Below, piece by piece: positions 24,711-32,402 of a stretch of 32,402 bases of DNA. Source of the DNA: Phycisphaerales bacterium (GTDB taxonomy: Bacteria; Planctomycetota; Phycisphaerae; Phycisphaerales; UBA1924). Position 1 is the first letter of the stretch. Each line of letters begins with the position of its first letter. Under the pieces are notes generated by a model. The model was given only the letters and a program-made list of their open reading frames with translations. It did not search any database and was not told the DNA's origin. The position numbers and the translations under genes are program-made. The stretch spans positions 1 to 32,402 of the forward strand of contig JAESRA010000186.1 of the NCBI GenBank assembly GCA_016764895.1, given 5' to 3'.

Positions 24711-25910
24711 TTATTTACCAAGGGCGATAACATTGTCGTCCATTGCCTTTTGCCGGAGCCTTGCAATCTCTGTTTCATCACCTGCGGGATCACTCCGGCT
24801 TAACTGGCTTACAAGATACTCAACTGGCTCAGTGCCAAAGAGCCCATCGGCGCCGGCGCCGACGATTGCAAACCGAGCATTGCGGAGTTCAAGATTGCCG
24901 TTGGTCAGGTCGTATTCTTTGGCGTTTGCGTCGTTGTTTTTGAGTTCAACGAGTACCAGCGGATCGAGCAGGATTGGCGGTATATTAAGGTCAAGCGTGG
25001 ATTCAATGACTAAGCGACGCCCCTCGTCGTAACGACCTGGCTCCCAGCGGTAATAGCGGTAGGCGGTGCCAAAGTTATCAATCAGAGCGACCAGGCGGTC
25101 CTGGTCCTCGTCGGCATAGAGGTCGTAGACCATGTCTGGGCTGAGTGCATCAAGATCGACTGCCCCCGGGTTATGTTCAGCAACTTCTATGGGACGGGCG
25201 TAACCGGTCCGGACATCGATTCCGTCTCGGTTGGTATCGATGGTTGGTTGATAGCGTTCCCGCGTGCTTCCGACCGGGTATCCGACATTGGCGAACCCGC
25301 CGTTTGAAAGCGGGCGGCTCATGCCTTGGCCTGCGATTCCATCGACTGAGCGTGGTAGAACTCCGGCCAGGTAATACGCAAGGGCATAACGAGAATAGCG
25401 GCGGTCGTCCCATGCGGATTCGATATCCCATACACCACCGCCCACGCTATCGACTTCGTCATTGGCGCCGCCATCTCGACGACGGAAGAAGTTGAAGTCG
25501 GTCCCTTCGGACCAGACGATGAGCGTGCTGTACTCATAGGTCTCGGAATGACGCTGGGTGGGGCCATCGGGGTATGGTGAGCCGTCTGGTTGAACTGGAT
25601 TGTAATCGGAATCGCCTGTGCTGATGATCTCGCCATCATGAACCAGCGGCGGAAGGAAACCAAACTGTATCCTGAAATGTTCAACAGAAACGGCTATCGC
25701 TTCTGCCGATCTTTGGCTCGCGGTTTGACGGGCAGAGGTCGAGGCTCGTCCCAGAGCCGATGCTAAGAAGGTGATCATGAGCACGATGATAGCGATCACA
25801 ACCACGAGTTCGAGAAGCGTAAAGGCTCGGCCGTCACTGGCGGGTTTGCCGAGGCGTTTGGGATGTGAAGTGCGTGTGTGCACTGGTTGGAACTCCGTAA
25901 ATGGGAACAT
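24711..25910 (-). CDS. gspG: GspG-like major pseudopilin
   Basis: A prepilin-type protein of 399 residues. The leader ends SDGRA, cleaved before FTLLELVVVIAIIVLMITFLASALG, with Glu5 present. It sits directly after the GspF/PilC gene, where the major pseudopilin gspG normally lies. Typical GspG has ~140 residues; the extra ~250 here are unassigned and Asp-rich (for example STGDSDYNPVQPDG and LYADEDQDR). ATG 25910 has no obvious ribosome site. A GTG at 25883 (VHTRTSHPK) preceded by GGAG is a plausible alternative. It may be the main pilus-like subunit or a minor one. Confidence 0.78.
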   Translation of the reverse strand: MFPFTEFQPVHTRTSHPKRLGKPASDGRAFTLLELVVVIAIIVLMITFLASALGRASTSARQTASQRSAEAIAVSVEHFRIQFGFLPPLVHDGEIISTGDSDYNPVQPDGSPYPDGPTQRHSETYEYSTLIVWSEGTDFNFFRRRDGGANDEVDSVGGGVWDIESAWDDRRYSRYALAYYLAGVLPRSVDGIAGQGMSRPLSNGGFANVGYPVGSTRERYQPTIDTNRDGIDVRTGYARPIEVAEHNPGAVDLDALSPDMVYDLYADEDQDRLVALIDNFGTAYRYYRWEPGRYDEGRRLVIESTLDLNIPPILLDPLVLVELKNNDANAKEYDLTNGNLELRNARFAIVGAGADGLFGTEPVEYLVSQLSRSDPAGDETEIARLRQKAMDDNVIALGK

Positions 25911-25939
25911 TGGTTGGTTTTGTCGTCGCCTACTGATTA

Positions 25940-25967
25940 CTGGCTGCTGGCTGCTGGCTGCTGGCTA
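25940..25967. repeat. CTGGCTG heptanucleotide tandem repeat at the gspF stop
   Basis: Three CTGGCTG units and a fourth ending CTGGCTA lie head to tail (25940-25967). The last unit carries the gspF stop codon (TAG on the minus strand, 25967-25965). The array fills much of the 54-base gap before gspG. Confidence 0.8.
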
Positions 25968-27257
25968 TTGGAGGCTTTCGATCATTTTGACCATGGGCAG
26001 GAACATTGCGACGACGATGGTGCCGACCATGCCGCCCAGGAAGACGACCATGATGGGTTCGAGGAGGGAGACGAGTGATTCGACGGCGACATCGACTTCT
26101 TCGTCGTAGTTGTCGGCGATTTTCATGAGCATCGAGTCCATGTCACCGGTTTCTTCGCCAACATCAATCATGTTGACCACGATGGCATCACAAACTTTGG
26201 ATTCACGGAGCGGGTCGGCAAAGGTTTCGCCTTCTCGGATTGAATCGTGGACTTTTCGGAGTGCTTTTTCGAACACATAGTTGCCCGATGTTTGCCCTGT
26301 AATGGTGACTGCTTCGAGGATGGGTACGCCTGCGCTGATGAGGGTGCCGAGGGTTCTGGTGAAGCGGGCGATGGTGGTTTTACGAACGAGTGTTCCGAAG
26401 ACCGGGGTGCGGAGCATCATCCAATCGAGGACTGCTACGCCGGGCTTGGTTTTGCGGAGAAGTTTGACACCGAAGAAGATGACAAACGGGCCGAAGATAA
26501 TGATTATCCATCCTGGGATTTCTTGGCCCGGTAGCTTCCCGACCACCCAGTTGGATGTACTCATGAGCCAGAGGGTCAGGGCTGGGAGTTCGACTTCAAA
26601 GTCGGTAAAGATTTCGACAAACTGAGGGATAATAAAGACCATAATCCCGGTCAGGATGACCATCGCAATAAGGATGACCACGATTGGATAGACCATCGCG
26701 CCCTTGATTTTTCGTTTGAGGCGCTCGGATTTTTCCATAAACTCAGACAGGCGTTGGAGGATGATGTCAAGAACACCACCGATTTCGCCGGCGTTGACCA
26801 TTTTGACATAGAGGTGATTGAAGGCTTTTGGTTGCTTGGCCATGGATTCTGAGAGTGATGAGCCGCCTTCGACATCTTCGGTCACATTTTGGAGTACATT
26901 TTTGAGTACGCCTGGTTTTTGCTGGCTTTCTAGAATTTGAAGCGAGCGAAGCAGCGGCAAGCCTGCGTCTTGGAGTGTTGAGAGTTGGCGTGTAAAGAGG
27001 GTGAGGTGTTTGGCGCTGACGCCGCCGATGGTAAAGCTGCCGCCTTTTTTCTTCTTCTTTTTGGTGGCTGTTGCGGTGGCGGCCAAGCCACCCTTGGCGC
27101 CGGCTTTGCTTTTCTTTTCTTTCTGAGGCTGTACGGATGTGGGGAAATAGCCCTGAGATTTGATGCGTTGGATCGCATCTTCAGAACTGGCCGCTTCAAC
27201 AGTCCCCTTCTGGGTCTTGCCAGCCGCGTTGAGTGCTTGATATACAAATGTCGCCAT
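25965..27257 (-). CDS. gspF: GspF/PilC-like inner-membrane platform protein
   Basis: A polytopic protein of 430 residues that couples assembly ATPases to pilin polymerisation in type II secretion and type IV pili. It has two T2SSF repeats; each starts with an FTRQLSTLQDAGLPLLRSL- or FTRTLGTLISAGVPILEAV-type stretch. Membrane segments are AMVYPIVVILIAMVILTGIM, WIIIIFGPFVIFFGV and PIMVVFLGGMVGTIVVAMFL. A Lys-rich linker (KKKKKKGG) separates the N-terminal ~45 residues from the first repeat. ATG 27257 (MATFVYQAL) is chosen because AAGGA precedes it by 8 bases; ATG 27281 is also open. It lies between gspE and the pseudopilin genes. Confidence 0.94.
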   Translation of the reverse strand: MATFVYQALNAAGKTQKGTVEAASSEDAIQRIKSQGYFPTSVQPQKEKKSKAGAKGGLAATATATKKKKKKGGSFTIGGVSAKHLTLFTRQLSTLQDAGLPLLRSLQILESQQKPGVLKNVLQNVTEDVEGGSSLSESMAKQPKAFNHLYVKMVNAGEIGGVLDIILQRLSEFMEKSERLKRKIKGAMVYPIVVILIAMVILTGIMVFIIPQFVEIFTDFEVELPALTLWLMSTSNWVVGKLPGQEIPGWIIIIFGPFVIFFGVKLLRKTKPGVAVLDWMMLRTPVFGTLVRKTTIARFTRTLGTLISAGVPILEAVTITGQTSGNYVFEKALRKVHDSIREGETFADPLRESKVCDAIVVNMIDVGEETGDMDSMLMKIADNYDEEVDVAVESLVSLLEPIMVVFLGGMVGTIVVAMFLPMVKMIESLQ

Positions 27258-27331
27258 GACTTCATCCTTCCGGTGATCCAACTTAGGATCCTGTTGGGAA
27301 CGGTTGGTTCCCGAAGTGCCCCATTGAGAAT

Positions 27332-29062
27332 TTATTCTTCTGCCAATGTTTCGCGAACGACTTCGTCAATAGTCGTCTGTCCTTCGTAGATCGCCAGCAT
27401 GCCACCGTCACGCAGTGACCGCATGCCTTTTTTTCGTGCTAGGTTTCTGAGCACGGTTGTGCTTGCATTTTGAACGATGAGTTCTCTCATTTCGTCGTCG
27501 AGTGTCATGATTTCAAAGAGCGCCATTCGCCCTTTGTATCCGCCGCCGACTCCGCTTGATGCGTTGGGCCTGTAGAACTTACGGCCTTTGACATCGTCAG
27601 GCCTCAAGGAAAGTTCCATGAGTTCCTGCTCGGTCGGCATGTATGATTCTTTGGTTTTTGGGTCGAGGGTACGAACCAGGCGTTGGGCAACGATGCCTTC
27701 GATTGTTGCGGTCAACAAGAACGGCTCGATGCCGAGATCGACGAGACGAATAATCGAGCTGGGCGCGTCGTTGGTGTGGAGTGTTGTGAGAACAAGGTGA
27801 CCTGTGAGCGATGCCTGAACTGCGATCTGTGCGGTTTCAAGGTCACGAACTTCACCGACGAGGATGATATCGGGGTCCTGTCGCAAGAATGAACGGAGTG
27901 CCTTTGCGAAGGTGAGCCCGACCTCGGAGTTGACCTGGACCTGACATAACCCGTCGATATCGTATTCGACGGGGTCTTCGGCGGTGAGAACCTTGGTTCC
28001 AATAGTATTGAGTTCCGACAACGCGGCGTACAGCGTAGTTGTTTTGCCAGAACCAGTAGGACCCGTCACAATAACGATGCCGTTGGGTTTGTGGATGAGC
28101 CCCTGGAAGGTTTCGAGTTCTTCTGGACGGAAACCGACGCGGTCTAATGAGAGTTCGACATTTCCGCGGTCGAGTACACGCATCACGACGCTCTCGCCAT
28201 AGATTGTGGGCAGTACAGCAACACGCAGGTCAATGGGGTTTCCGCCGACGGTGAGTTCGATGCGACCGTCCTGAGGCAAGCGGCGTTCGGCGATGTCCAG
28301 ATTGGCCATGACTTTGACACGCGAGGTGATTGCGCTGCCGAGGTGTTTGGGCGGGGGGACCATTTCGTACAGGACGCCGTCGATGCGGTACCGCATTTTG
28401 AACTCGTGTTCGAATGGCTCGAAGTGGATATCTGATGCTCGATCACGGATTGCTTGGAGCAGCACCATATTGAGCAGTTTGATGACCTGGTTGTCATCGG
28501 CGGCATCCATGATCGCGTCGAGGTCGATGGATTGATCTGAGACGCCACCAAGATTTTTGAGGTTGTCGTCGGCGGCCAAAGCGCCCATGACATCTTCCAT
28601 GGATTCGGATTTGGCAAAGTGCTTGGCGAGCAGTTTGTCGATGGAGGCCGGCGAGGCGATGACTGCTTCGACCTTGGCTCCCATGAGCAACCGGAGGTCG
28701 TCTACTGCCTGGAAGTTATCCGGACTTTTGAGGGCAACTTTGAGCTTTCTTGTTTTTGGCTCGTACTCGATTGGGATACATTGGTAGGCTTTGGCGTTTT
28801 CAGCGGGGATCGCGCCGATGATCTCGTCGGTCAACTCGATCTCGTCTATATCTATATATTCCATCCCGGCCTGACCGGCGAGTGCCCGGTCAATATCGAT
28901 CTGGGAGCATAACTCGAGCTCGATCATAATCTGACCGATCTTTATCTTTTGAGTCCGGCCCCTTTGGACACCCATGGCCTGGTGGACCTGCTCACGGGTA
29001 ACCACACCCAACTTGGTGAGCACACGCCCTATCTTGCGGCCTTTGAGTTCAGATGGTTCCAT
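27332..29062 (-). CDS. gspE: GspE/PilB-type assembly ATPase (second copy)
   Basis: A 576-residue secretion ATPase that powers pseudopilus assembly at the inner membrane. An N-terminal MshEN/GspE-N domain (about 10-150) is followed by the ATPase core: Walker A GPTGSGKTT (about 334-342), Asp box TAEDPVEY (about 360-367), Walker B DIILVGEVRD (about 398-407) and His box GHLVLTTLHTND (about 421-432). The C-terminal tetra-cysteine zinc site found in many GspE/PilB proteins is absent; GVGGGYKGRMALFEI takes its place. ATG 29062 has GGAG spaced 7 bases. It is directly followed by gspF and then five pseudopilin genes, so I assign it to the secretion set rather than the pilus set. The alternative, a pilB paralogue, cannot be excluded. 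Confidence 0.92.
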   Translation of the reverse strand: MEPSELKGRKIGRVLTKLGVVTREQVHQAMGVQRGRTQKIKIGQIMIELELCSQIDIDRALAGQAGMEYIDIDEIELTDEIIGAIPAENAKAYQCIPIEYEPKTRKLKVALKSPDNFQAVDDLRLLMGAKVEAVIASPASIDKLLAKHFAKSESMEDVMGALAADDNLKNLGGVSDQSIDLDAIMDAADDNQVIKLLNMVLLQAIRDRASDIHFEPFEHEFKMRYRIDGVLYEMVPPPKHLGSAITSRVKVMANLDIAERRLPQDGRIELTVGGNPIDLRVAVLPTIYGESVVMRVLDRGNVELSLDRVGFRPEELETFQGLIHKPNGIVIVTGPTGSGKTTTLYAALSELNTIGTKVLTAEDPVEYDIDGLCQVQVNSEVGLTFAKALRSFLRQDPDIILVGEVRDLETAQIAVQASLTGHLVLTTLHTNDAPSSIIRLVDLGIEPFLLTATIEGIVAQRLVRTLDPKTKESYMPTEQELMELSLRPDDVKGRKFYRPNASSGVGGGYKGRMALFEIMTLDDEMRELIVQNASTTVLRNLARKKGMRSLRDGGMLAIYEGQTTIDEVVRETLAEE

Positions 29063-29214
29063 GTGCCAACTCCGTGGTCAATACCGATCCAAGATCGGCG
29101 TGTGGTAATGTTCGCATAGAAACCGAGTCCGGCTGGCTCGATTTCACCTGTTTAACTGGTTTTGCACGATGCGACACCGAGACTGTGACTTTTCCCGCCG
29201 GTGCCAATGTGTCA

Positions 29215-30342
29215 TTATTCTGGCGGCTCTTCGTTGGCTTCTGGGTCGTCGAGTTCTGGACGCCCGATAACTCCGCCTGACTGATGCACCTTGGTTCGGA
29301 CTGCCATTGAGTCTTTGCACTTGTCGATCATCTCTTCGGCACCGATCATGCCTTTGGCATAGAGCGACCACAGGTGGTCGTCGAGGAGTTGCATCCCGTA
29401 TTTTTTACCGGTCTGAATGGCCGAGTCGATTCGGTATGATTTGTTATCACGGATGAGGTTGGCGATTGCGGGGGTGACGACGAGGAACTCGTAGGCGGCG
29501 ACCATTCCCTTGGTGTCTACCCGTCCCAGAAGTACCTGAGAGAGCACGCAAATGAGAGCCGTCGAGAGTTGGACCCGGATCTGGTTTTGCTGAGAGACTG
29601 GGAAGGCGTCAACGAGACGGTCAATGGTTTTGGCGGCACCGGTGGTGTGGAGCGTACCGAAGACAAGGTGACCGGTTTCGGCGGCTCGAACCGCTGCTTC
29701 GATGGTTTCGAGGTCACGCATTTCGCCCACGAGGATCACATCGGGGTCCTGACGCAATGCACGGCGGAGAGCCTCGGCAAAGCTGGGAACATCGTTTCCG
29801 ACTTCTCGCTGGTTCACGATCGATTTTTTATGTTGGTGGTAGTATTCGATGGGGTCTTCCATCGTGACGATATGGCGATCCATATTCTGGTTGACATGAT
29901 CGATCATGGTCGCCAGTGATGTGGTTTTGCCTGAGCCGGTTGGGCCGGTGACTAAGAAGAGTCCACGCGGGCGACGGATGAGATCGCGGCAGATTTCAGG
30001 CAGCCCGATCTGATCGAAGGTCAGAAGTTTGTTGGGGATTTGGCGGAGAACAATGGCGATGTCGCCTCGTTGACGGAAGACTGAGACGCGGAAACGAGCG
30101 GCTTCGCCGTATGCGAAGCCGAAGTCGGTACCGCCTTCTTCTTGGAGTTCTTGCTGATTGCGTTCTGGTGTGATGGACTTCATCAGCGAAACCATGTCGT
30201 CGGATTCGAGAACCTTTGTTTCGAGGTTTCGGAGCCCGCCATGGAGCCGAATGGTGGGCTGTCGCCCAACGGTGAGGTGAAGGTCCGAGCCGCCGGTTTT
30301 GACGACGGTATCGAGTAATCTATCGATCTGAACTGTGGACAT
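29215..30342 (-). CDS. pilT: PilT-type retraction ATPase
   Basis: A 375-residue hexameric ATPase that depolymerises type IV pili and powers twitching. It has the PilT N-terminal signature GGSDLHLTVGRQPTIRLHG (about 17-35), Walker A GPTGSGKTT (about 133-141), Asp box TMEDPIEY (about 160-167), Walker B DVILVGEMRD (about 201-210) and GHLVFGTLHT (about 224-233). A C-terminal AIANLIRDNK (about 288-297) corresponds to the PilT AIRNLIRE motif. ATG 30342 has GAGGA upstream. It lies between two PilB/GspE-type ATPases, all on one strand. Retraction ATPases are not part of type II secretion, which points to a real type IV pilus or a hybrid machine. Confidence 0.95.
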   Translation of the reverse strand: MSTVQIDRLLDTVVKTGGSDLHLTVGRQPTIRLHGGLRNLETKVLESDDMVSLMKSITPERNQQELQEEGGTDFGFAYGEAARFRVSVFRQRGDIAIVLRQIPNKLLTFDQIGLPEICRDLIRRPRGLFLVTGPTGSGKTTSLATMIDHVNQNMDRHIVTMEDPIEYYHQHKKSIVNQREVGNDVPSFAEALRRALRQDPDVILVGEMRDLETIEAAVRAAETGHLVFGTLHTTGAAKTIDRLVDAFPVSQQNQIRVQLSTALICVLSQVLLGRVDTKGMVAAYEFLVVTPAIANLIRDNKSYRIDSAIQTGKKYGMQLLDDHLWSLYAKGMIGAEEMIDKCKDSMAVRTKVHQSGGVIGRPELDDPEANEEPPE

Positions 30343-30382
30343 TGGTCAGTTTCCTCTGAAAATACTGGATCGAAGTGTGTGG

Positions 30383-32119
30383 TTAGTGTCCGCCGGTAAC
30401 CTGGCTGACGGCTGCGATTTCTTCGGGCGTTGTGACCCCGTTGAGCACCTTGGTCCGCCCGTCTTCGACGAGCTCTTTCATACCTGCAGCGATGGCTGCC
30501 TTGCGAATATCTGATGCTTGAGCTTTGTTAAAGGTCAGTTCTCTGATCTCAGGGTTCATCTGCATCATCTCAAAGATTGCCTTGCGGCCTTTGTAGCCGG
30601 TCGGGATGTCTGTTGTTGGGACAGGTTTGTAGACTTTGCCCAATGCGTCTTCCATTTTGAGATTGATCAGATTGAGATACTTGTGATCGAGGTCTTCTTC
30701 CTTGGCCAGTGTTTTGGTGTTGGCAAGGACTCTGATGAGTCGCTGGGCCATGACTGCTTGGATGGACGAAGCGACAAGGAATGGCTTGATGCCCATGTCA
30801 ATAAGACGGGTCATTGCGCTGGGCGCGTCGTTGGTGTGGAGTGTTGAGAATACCAAGTGGCCGGTGAGAGCTGCCTGAATCGCGATTTCGCCGACTTCGC
30901 GGTCACGAATTTCACCGACCAGAATGACATTTGGTGCCTGGCGAAGCATTGAGCGGAGAACACTGGGGAATGTAAATCCGATGTCTTCGCGGATCTGGCA
31001 TTGGTTGATTCCGTCGAAGTTGTATTCAACGGGGTCCTCGGCGGTGATGATTTTTTTGTCTGGGCGGTTCAGCACATCAAGGGCTGAATACAGGGTTGTT
31101 GTTTTACCAGAACCGGTTGGGCCTGTGACCAAGAAGATGCCGTTGGGGCGTTTGATGATGCGATTAAAGACTTCGAGGTTTTCGGGTTCAAAGCCGATAT
31201 TGGCAAGGCCGATGCGTACTGCATCTGGGCGGAGGATACGAAGAACGATTGATTCGCCGTGATATGCGGGGCAGGATGAGACACGGAAGTCGATCGGGGT
31301 TGGCTCGGGTTCACCTAGATCAACATGGATTTTAATGCGGCCGTCTTGCGGGACTCGTTTCTCTGAGATGTTCATCCCGGCCATGAGTTTGATGCGGGAA
31401 AGCACCGCGTTCTGCATGCGTTTGGGGAGGTTGTCGCGTTCTGAGCAAACACCATCGACGCGGTAGCGGAGTCGAACACGGTCGTTCATGGGCTCGACAT
31501 GGATATCAGAGGCGCGGAGTTTGACGGCTTCATCGAGGATCCGGCTGACCAGTTTTACGATCGGAGAATCTTCGGATGACACATCGATGGATTTATCCAT
31601 CGAACGGTCAACAGAGCGGTCGATCGAACGATCAATGGAGTCTGTGATGAGCGACTGCTGGGGAACTGCTCCGCCGCCGCTGTCGGACGCTTCGCTACCG
31701 GAGATGATGTCTTTGAGTTGGGCTTTGGTTGCCAGCAGGGGTTCGACATCGCAGTTGAGGACAAAGCGGAGGTTGTCGAGTACTTGGAGATCGTTTGGGT
31801 CGTGGATGGCGACGCGCATCTTGCCGCCTGACTTGCCCATGCCCAGGACGAGATGCTTTTTCATGACGCTTTTGTCGATGGCGTCTTTGTCGATGAGTTT
31901 GGCGATCTTCTCGTTGGCTAGGTCAACATATTTGATCCCGTGCTGGACGGCGAGGGCTTTGAGGACCTGATGATCGGTACAGAGTCCGAGTTCGGTGAGG
32001 GCTTCACCGATGCGGATACTGTTTTCCTTTGCTTTTTTGAGTCCTTCGTTGACCTGTTTGGCGTCGATGACACCTTGGGCGACGAGGATTTCACCGAGTT
32101 TCTTGCGACTTCTGGCCAT
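30383..32119 (-). CDS. pilB: PilB/GspE-type assembly ATPase (first copy) with an SxDR-repeat linker
   Basis: A 578-residue extension ATPase. The MshEN-like N-terminal region covers about 1-140. The core has Walker A GPTGSGKTT (about 334-342), Asp box TAEDPVEY (about 359-366), Walker B NVILVGEIRD (about 397-406) and GHLVFSTLHTND (about 421-432). Walker B is preceded by QAPN rather than the usual QDPD. As in the second copy, the C-terminal tetra-cysteine zinc site is absent. The linker holds SIDR-SIDR-SVDR-SMDK-SID (about 161-179). It is the first gene of the cluster and is followed by pilT. Which of the two extension ATPases drives pilus assembly and which drives secretion cannot be settled here. 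Confidence 0.93.
   Translation of the reverse strand: MARSRKKLGEILVAQGVIDAKQVNEGLKKAKENSIRIGEALTELGLCTDHQVLKALAVQHGIKYVDLANEKIAKLIDKDAIDKSVMKKHLVLGMGKSGGKMRVAIHDPNDLQVLDNLRFVLNCDVEPLLATKAQLKDIISGSEASDSGGGAVPQQSLITDSIDRSIDRSVDRSMDKSIDVSSEDSPIVKLVSRILDEAVKLRASDIHVEPMNDRVRLRYRVDGVCSERDNLPKRMQNAVLSRIKLMAGMNISEKRVPQDGRIKIHVDLGEPEPTPIDFRVSSCPAYHGESIVLRILRPDAVRIGLANIGFEPENLEVFNRIIKRPNGIFLVTGPTGSGKTTTLYSALDVLNRPDKKIITAEDPVEYNFDGINQCQIREDIGFTFPSVLRSMLRQAPNVILVGEIRDREVGEIAIQAALTGHLVFSTLHTNDAPSAMTRLIDMGIKPFLVASSIQAVMAQRLIRVLANTKTLAKEEDLDHKYLNLINLKMEDALGKVYKPVPTTDIPTGYKGRKAIFEMMQMNPEIRELTFNKAQASDIRKAAIAAGMKELVEDGRTKVLNGVTTPEEIAAVSQVTGGH
31583..31639 (-). repeat. 12-bp coding repeat encoding S-x-D-R units in pilB
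   Basis: Just under five consecutive 12-base units encode SIDR, SIDR, SVDR, SMDK and SID. They lie in the linker between the N-terminal domain and the ATPase core of the first PilB-type protein. Confidence 0.85.
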
Positions 32120-32331
32120 GGATAAACAGATCCCTTTGAATCGGCTCTTGAGGCCGGGTTTGATCGAGTGTCACTATAGCGTCCCCTCCCCCACTGTTGG
32201 GGCCTTAATCGGGATCATTCCTTCATATAGAAGAGACTGAAGTGATAGGAATTGGCGACTACTGGACATAAAGGTTCTACGATAATGGCCACGATCTGTT
32301 CCATTGGACCAGATTCTCTCTTCCAACCGAA
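32120..32331. other. Region upstream of the pilus/secretion operon
   Basis: No gene is supported here. The region should hold the operon promoter. TATAGT on the minus strand near 32173-32178 could be a -10 element, but no good -35 partner is visible. A small CCCCA/TGGGG hairpin near 32190-32204 lacks a T-run. Confidence 0.4.
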
Positions 32332-32402
32332 CCCCCCAAAGTTAAGACCCCCCAAAGTTAAAACCCCCCAAAGTTAAAACCCCCCAAAGTTAAAACCCCC
32401 CA
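32332..32402. repeat. 16-bp C-rich tandem repeat, continuing past the window edge
   Basis: The unit CCCCCCAAAGTTAAAA is repeated from 32332 to the end: four full copies and the start of a fifth. The first copy differs at one base (AAGA in place of AAAA); the others are identical. The total array length is unknown because the window ends inside it. Confidence 0.95.

Noticed and set aside
29084-29098. CCGATC/GATCGG hairpin between pilT and gspE
   Set aside because: A perfect 6-bp stem, but no T-run follows on either strand, so it is not a convincing terminator. At most a processing hairpin.
29109-29117. TGTTCGCAT half-site in the pilT-gspE gap, identical to an arm of the module B operators
   Set aside because: Only a 9-base half-site with no second arm. 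One chance match of this length in a window this size is not surprising.
29146-29160. ACCTGTTTAACTGGT imperfect palindrome between pilT and gspE
   Set aside because: One mismatch in 7-base arms, present once in the window, and no regulator in the cluster to link it to.
14580-31970. Many plus-strand open frames of 60-180 codons opposite the secretion operon
   Set aside because: All are shadows of long minus-strand genes with clear motifs. None shows a domain or a ribosome site.

Overview
The window looks like a chromosomal segment of a planctomycete, probably from the Phycisphaerae. I infer this from the oversized pseudopilins, the merged type IV pilus and type II secretion gene order, and integrases that read into tRNA genes. 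No rRNA or taxonomic marker is present, so the assignment is tentative. The window has two halves: an accessory region of mobile and defence genes (about 1-14,400) and a conserved-looking secretion/pilus operon (14,553-32,119, all on the minus strand).

Accessory region, left part (1-6,161, minus strand). This is a type III-like restriction-modification operon in the order res, dinD, mod. Neighbouring genes are joined by 4-base start/stop overlaps. The methyltransferase is split by a +1 frame change near 1,893-1,909 and runs off the left edge. A DinD homologue sits between the nuclease and the methylase. At 6,439-6,483 lies the 3' half of a tRNA-Ile(GAU), from the anticodon loop through CCA. 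It looks like a recombination scar marking the right end of an element that reaches leftwards out of the window.

Accessory region, right part (6,522-14,400). A hipBA toxin-antitoxin pair has its own terminator. A lone AbiEi-like (DUF6088-type) gene diverges from it. Integration module A follows on the minus strand: an XRE-type regulator, an excisionase-like protein and a tyrosine recombinase. An ImmA/IrrE-type protease gene diverges from module A. Module B is on the plus strand: an XRE regulator, an AlpA-like excisionase and a second tyrosine recombinase. Two nearly identical 20-bp palindromes precede the module B regulator and its excisionase, and they look like operators of one repressor. 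The second recombinase ORF runs antisense through the terminator and body of a tRNA-Pro(UGG) gene, the likely attachment site at the right end.

Secretion/pilus region (14,553-32,119). Read on the minus strand, the order is PilB-type ATPase, PilT-type ATPase, GspE-type ATPase, GspF/PilC inner-membrane protein, then five proteins with pilin-like N-termini. These five match GspG, H, I, J and K in order. The E-F-G-H-I-J-K order of a type II secretion operon is therefore kept, with pilus extension and retraction ATPases placed ahead of it. Every pseudopilin is much longer than usual, ending with a GspK-like protein of 1,888 residues. The window ends in a 16-bp C-rich tandem repeat that continues past the right edge.
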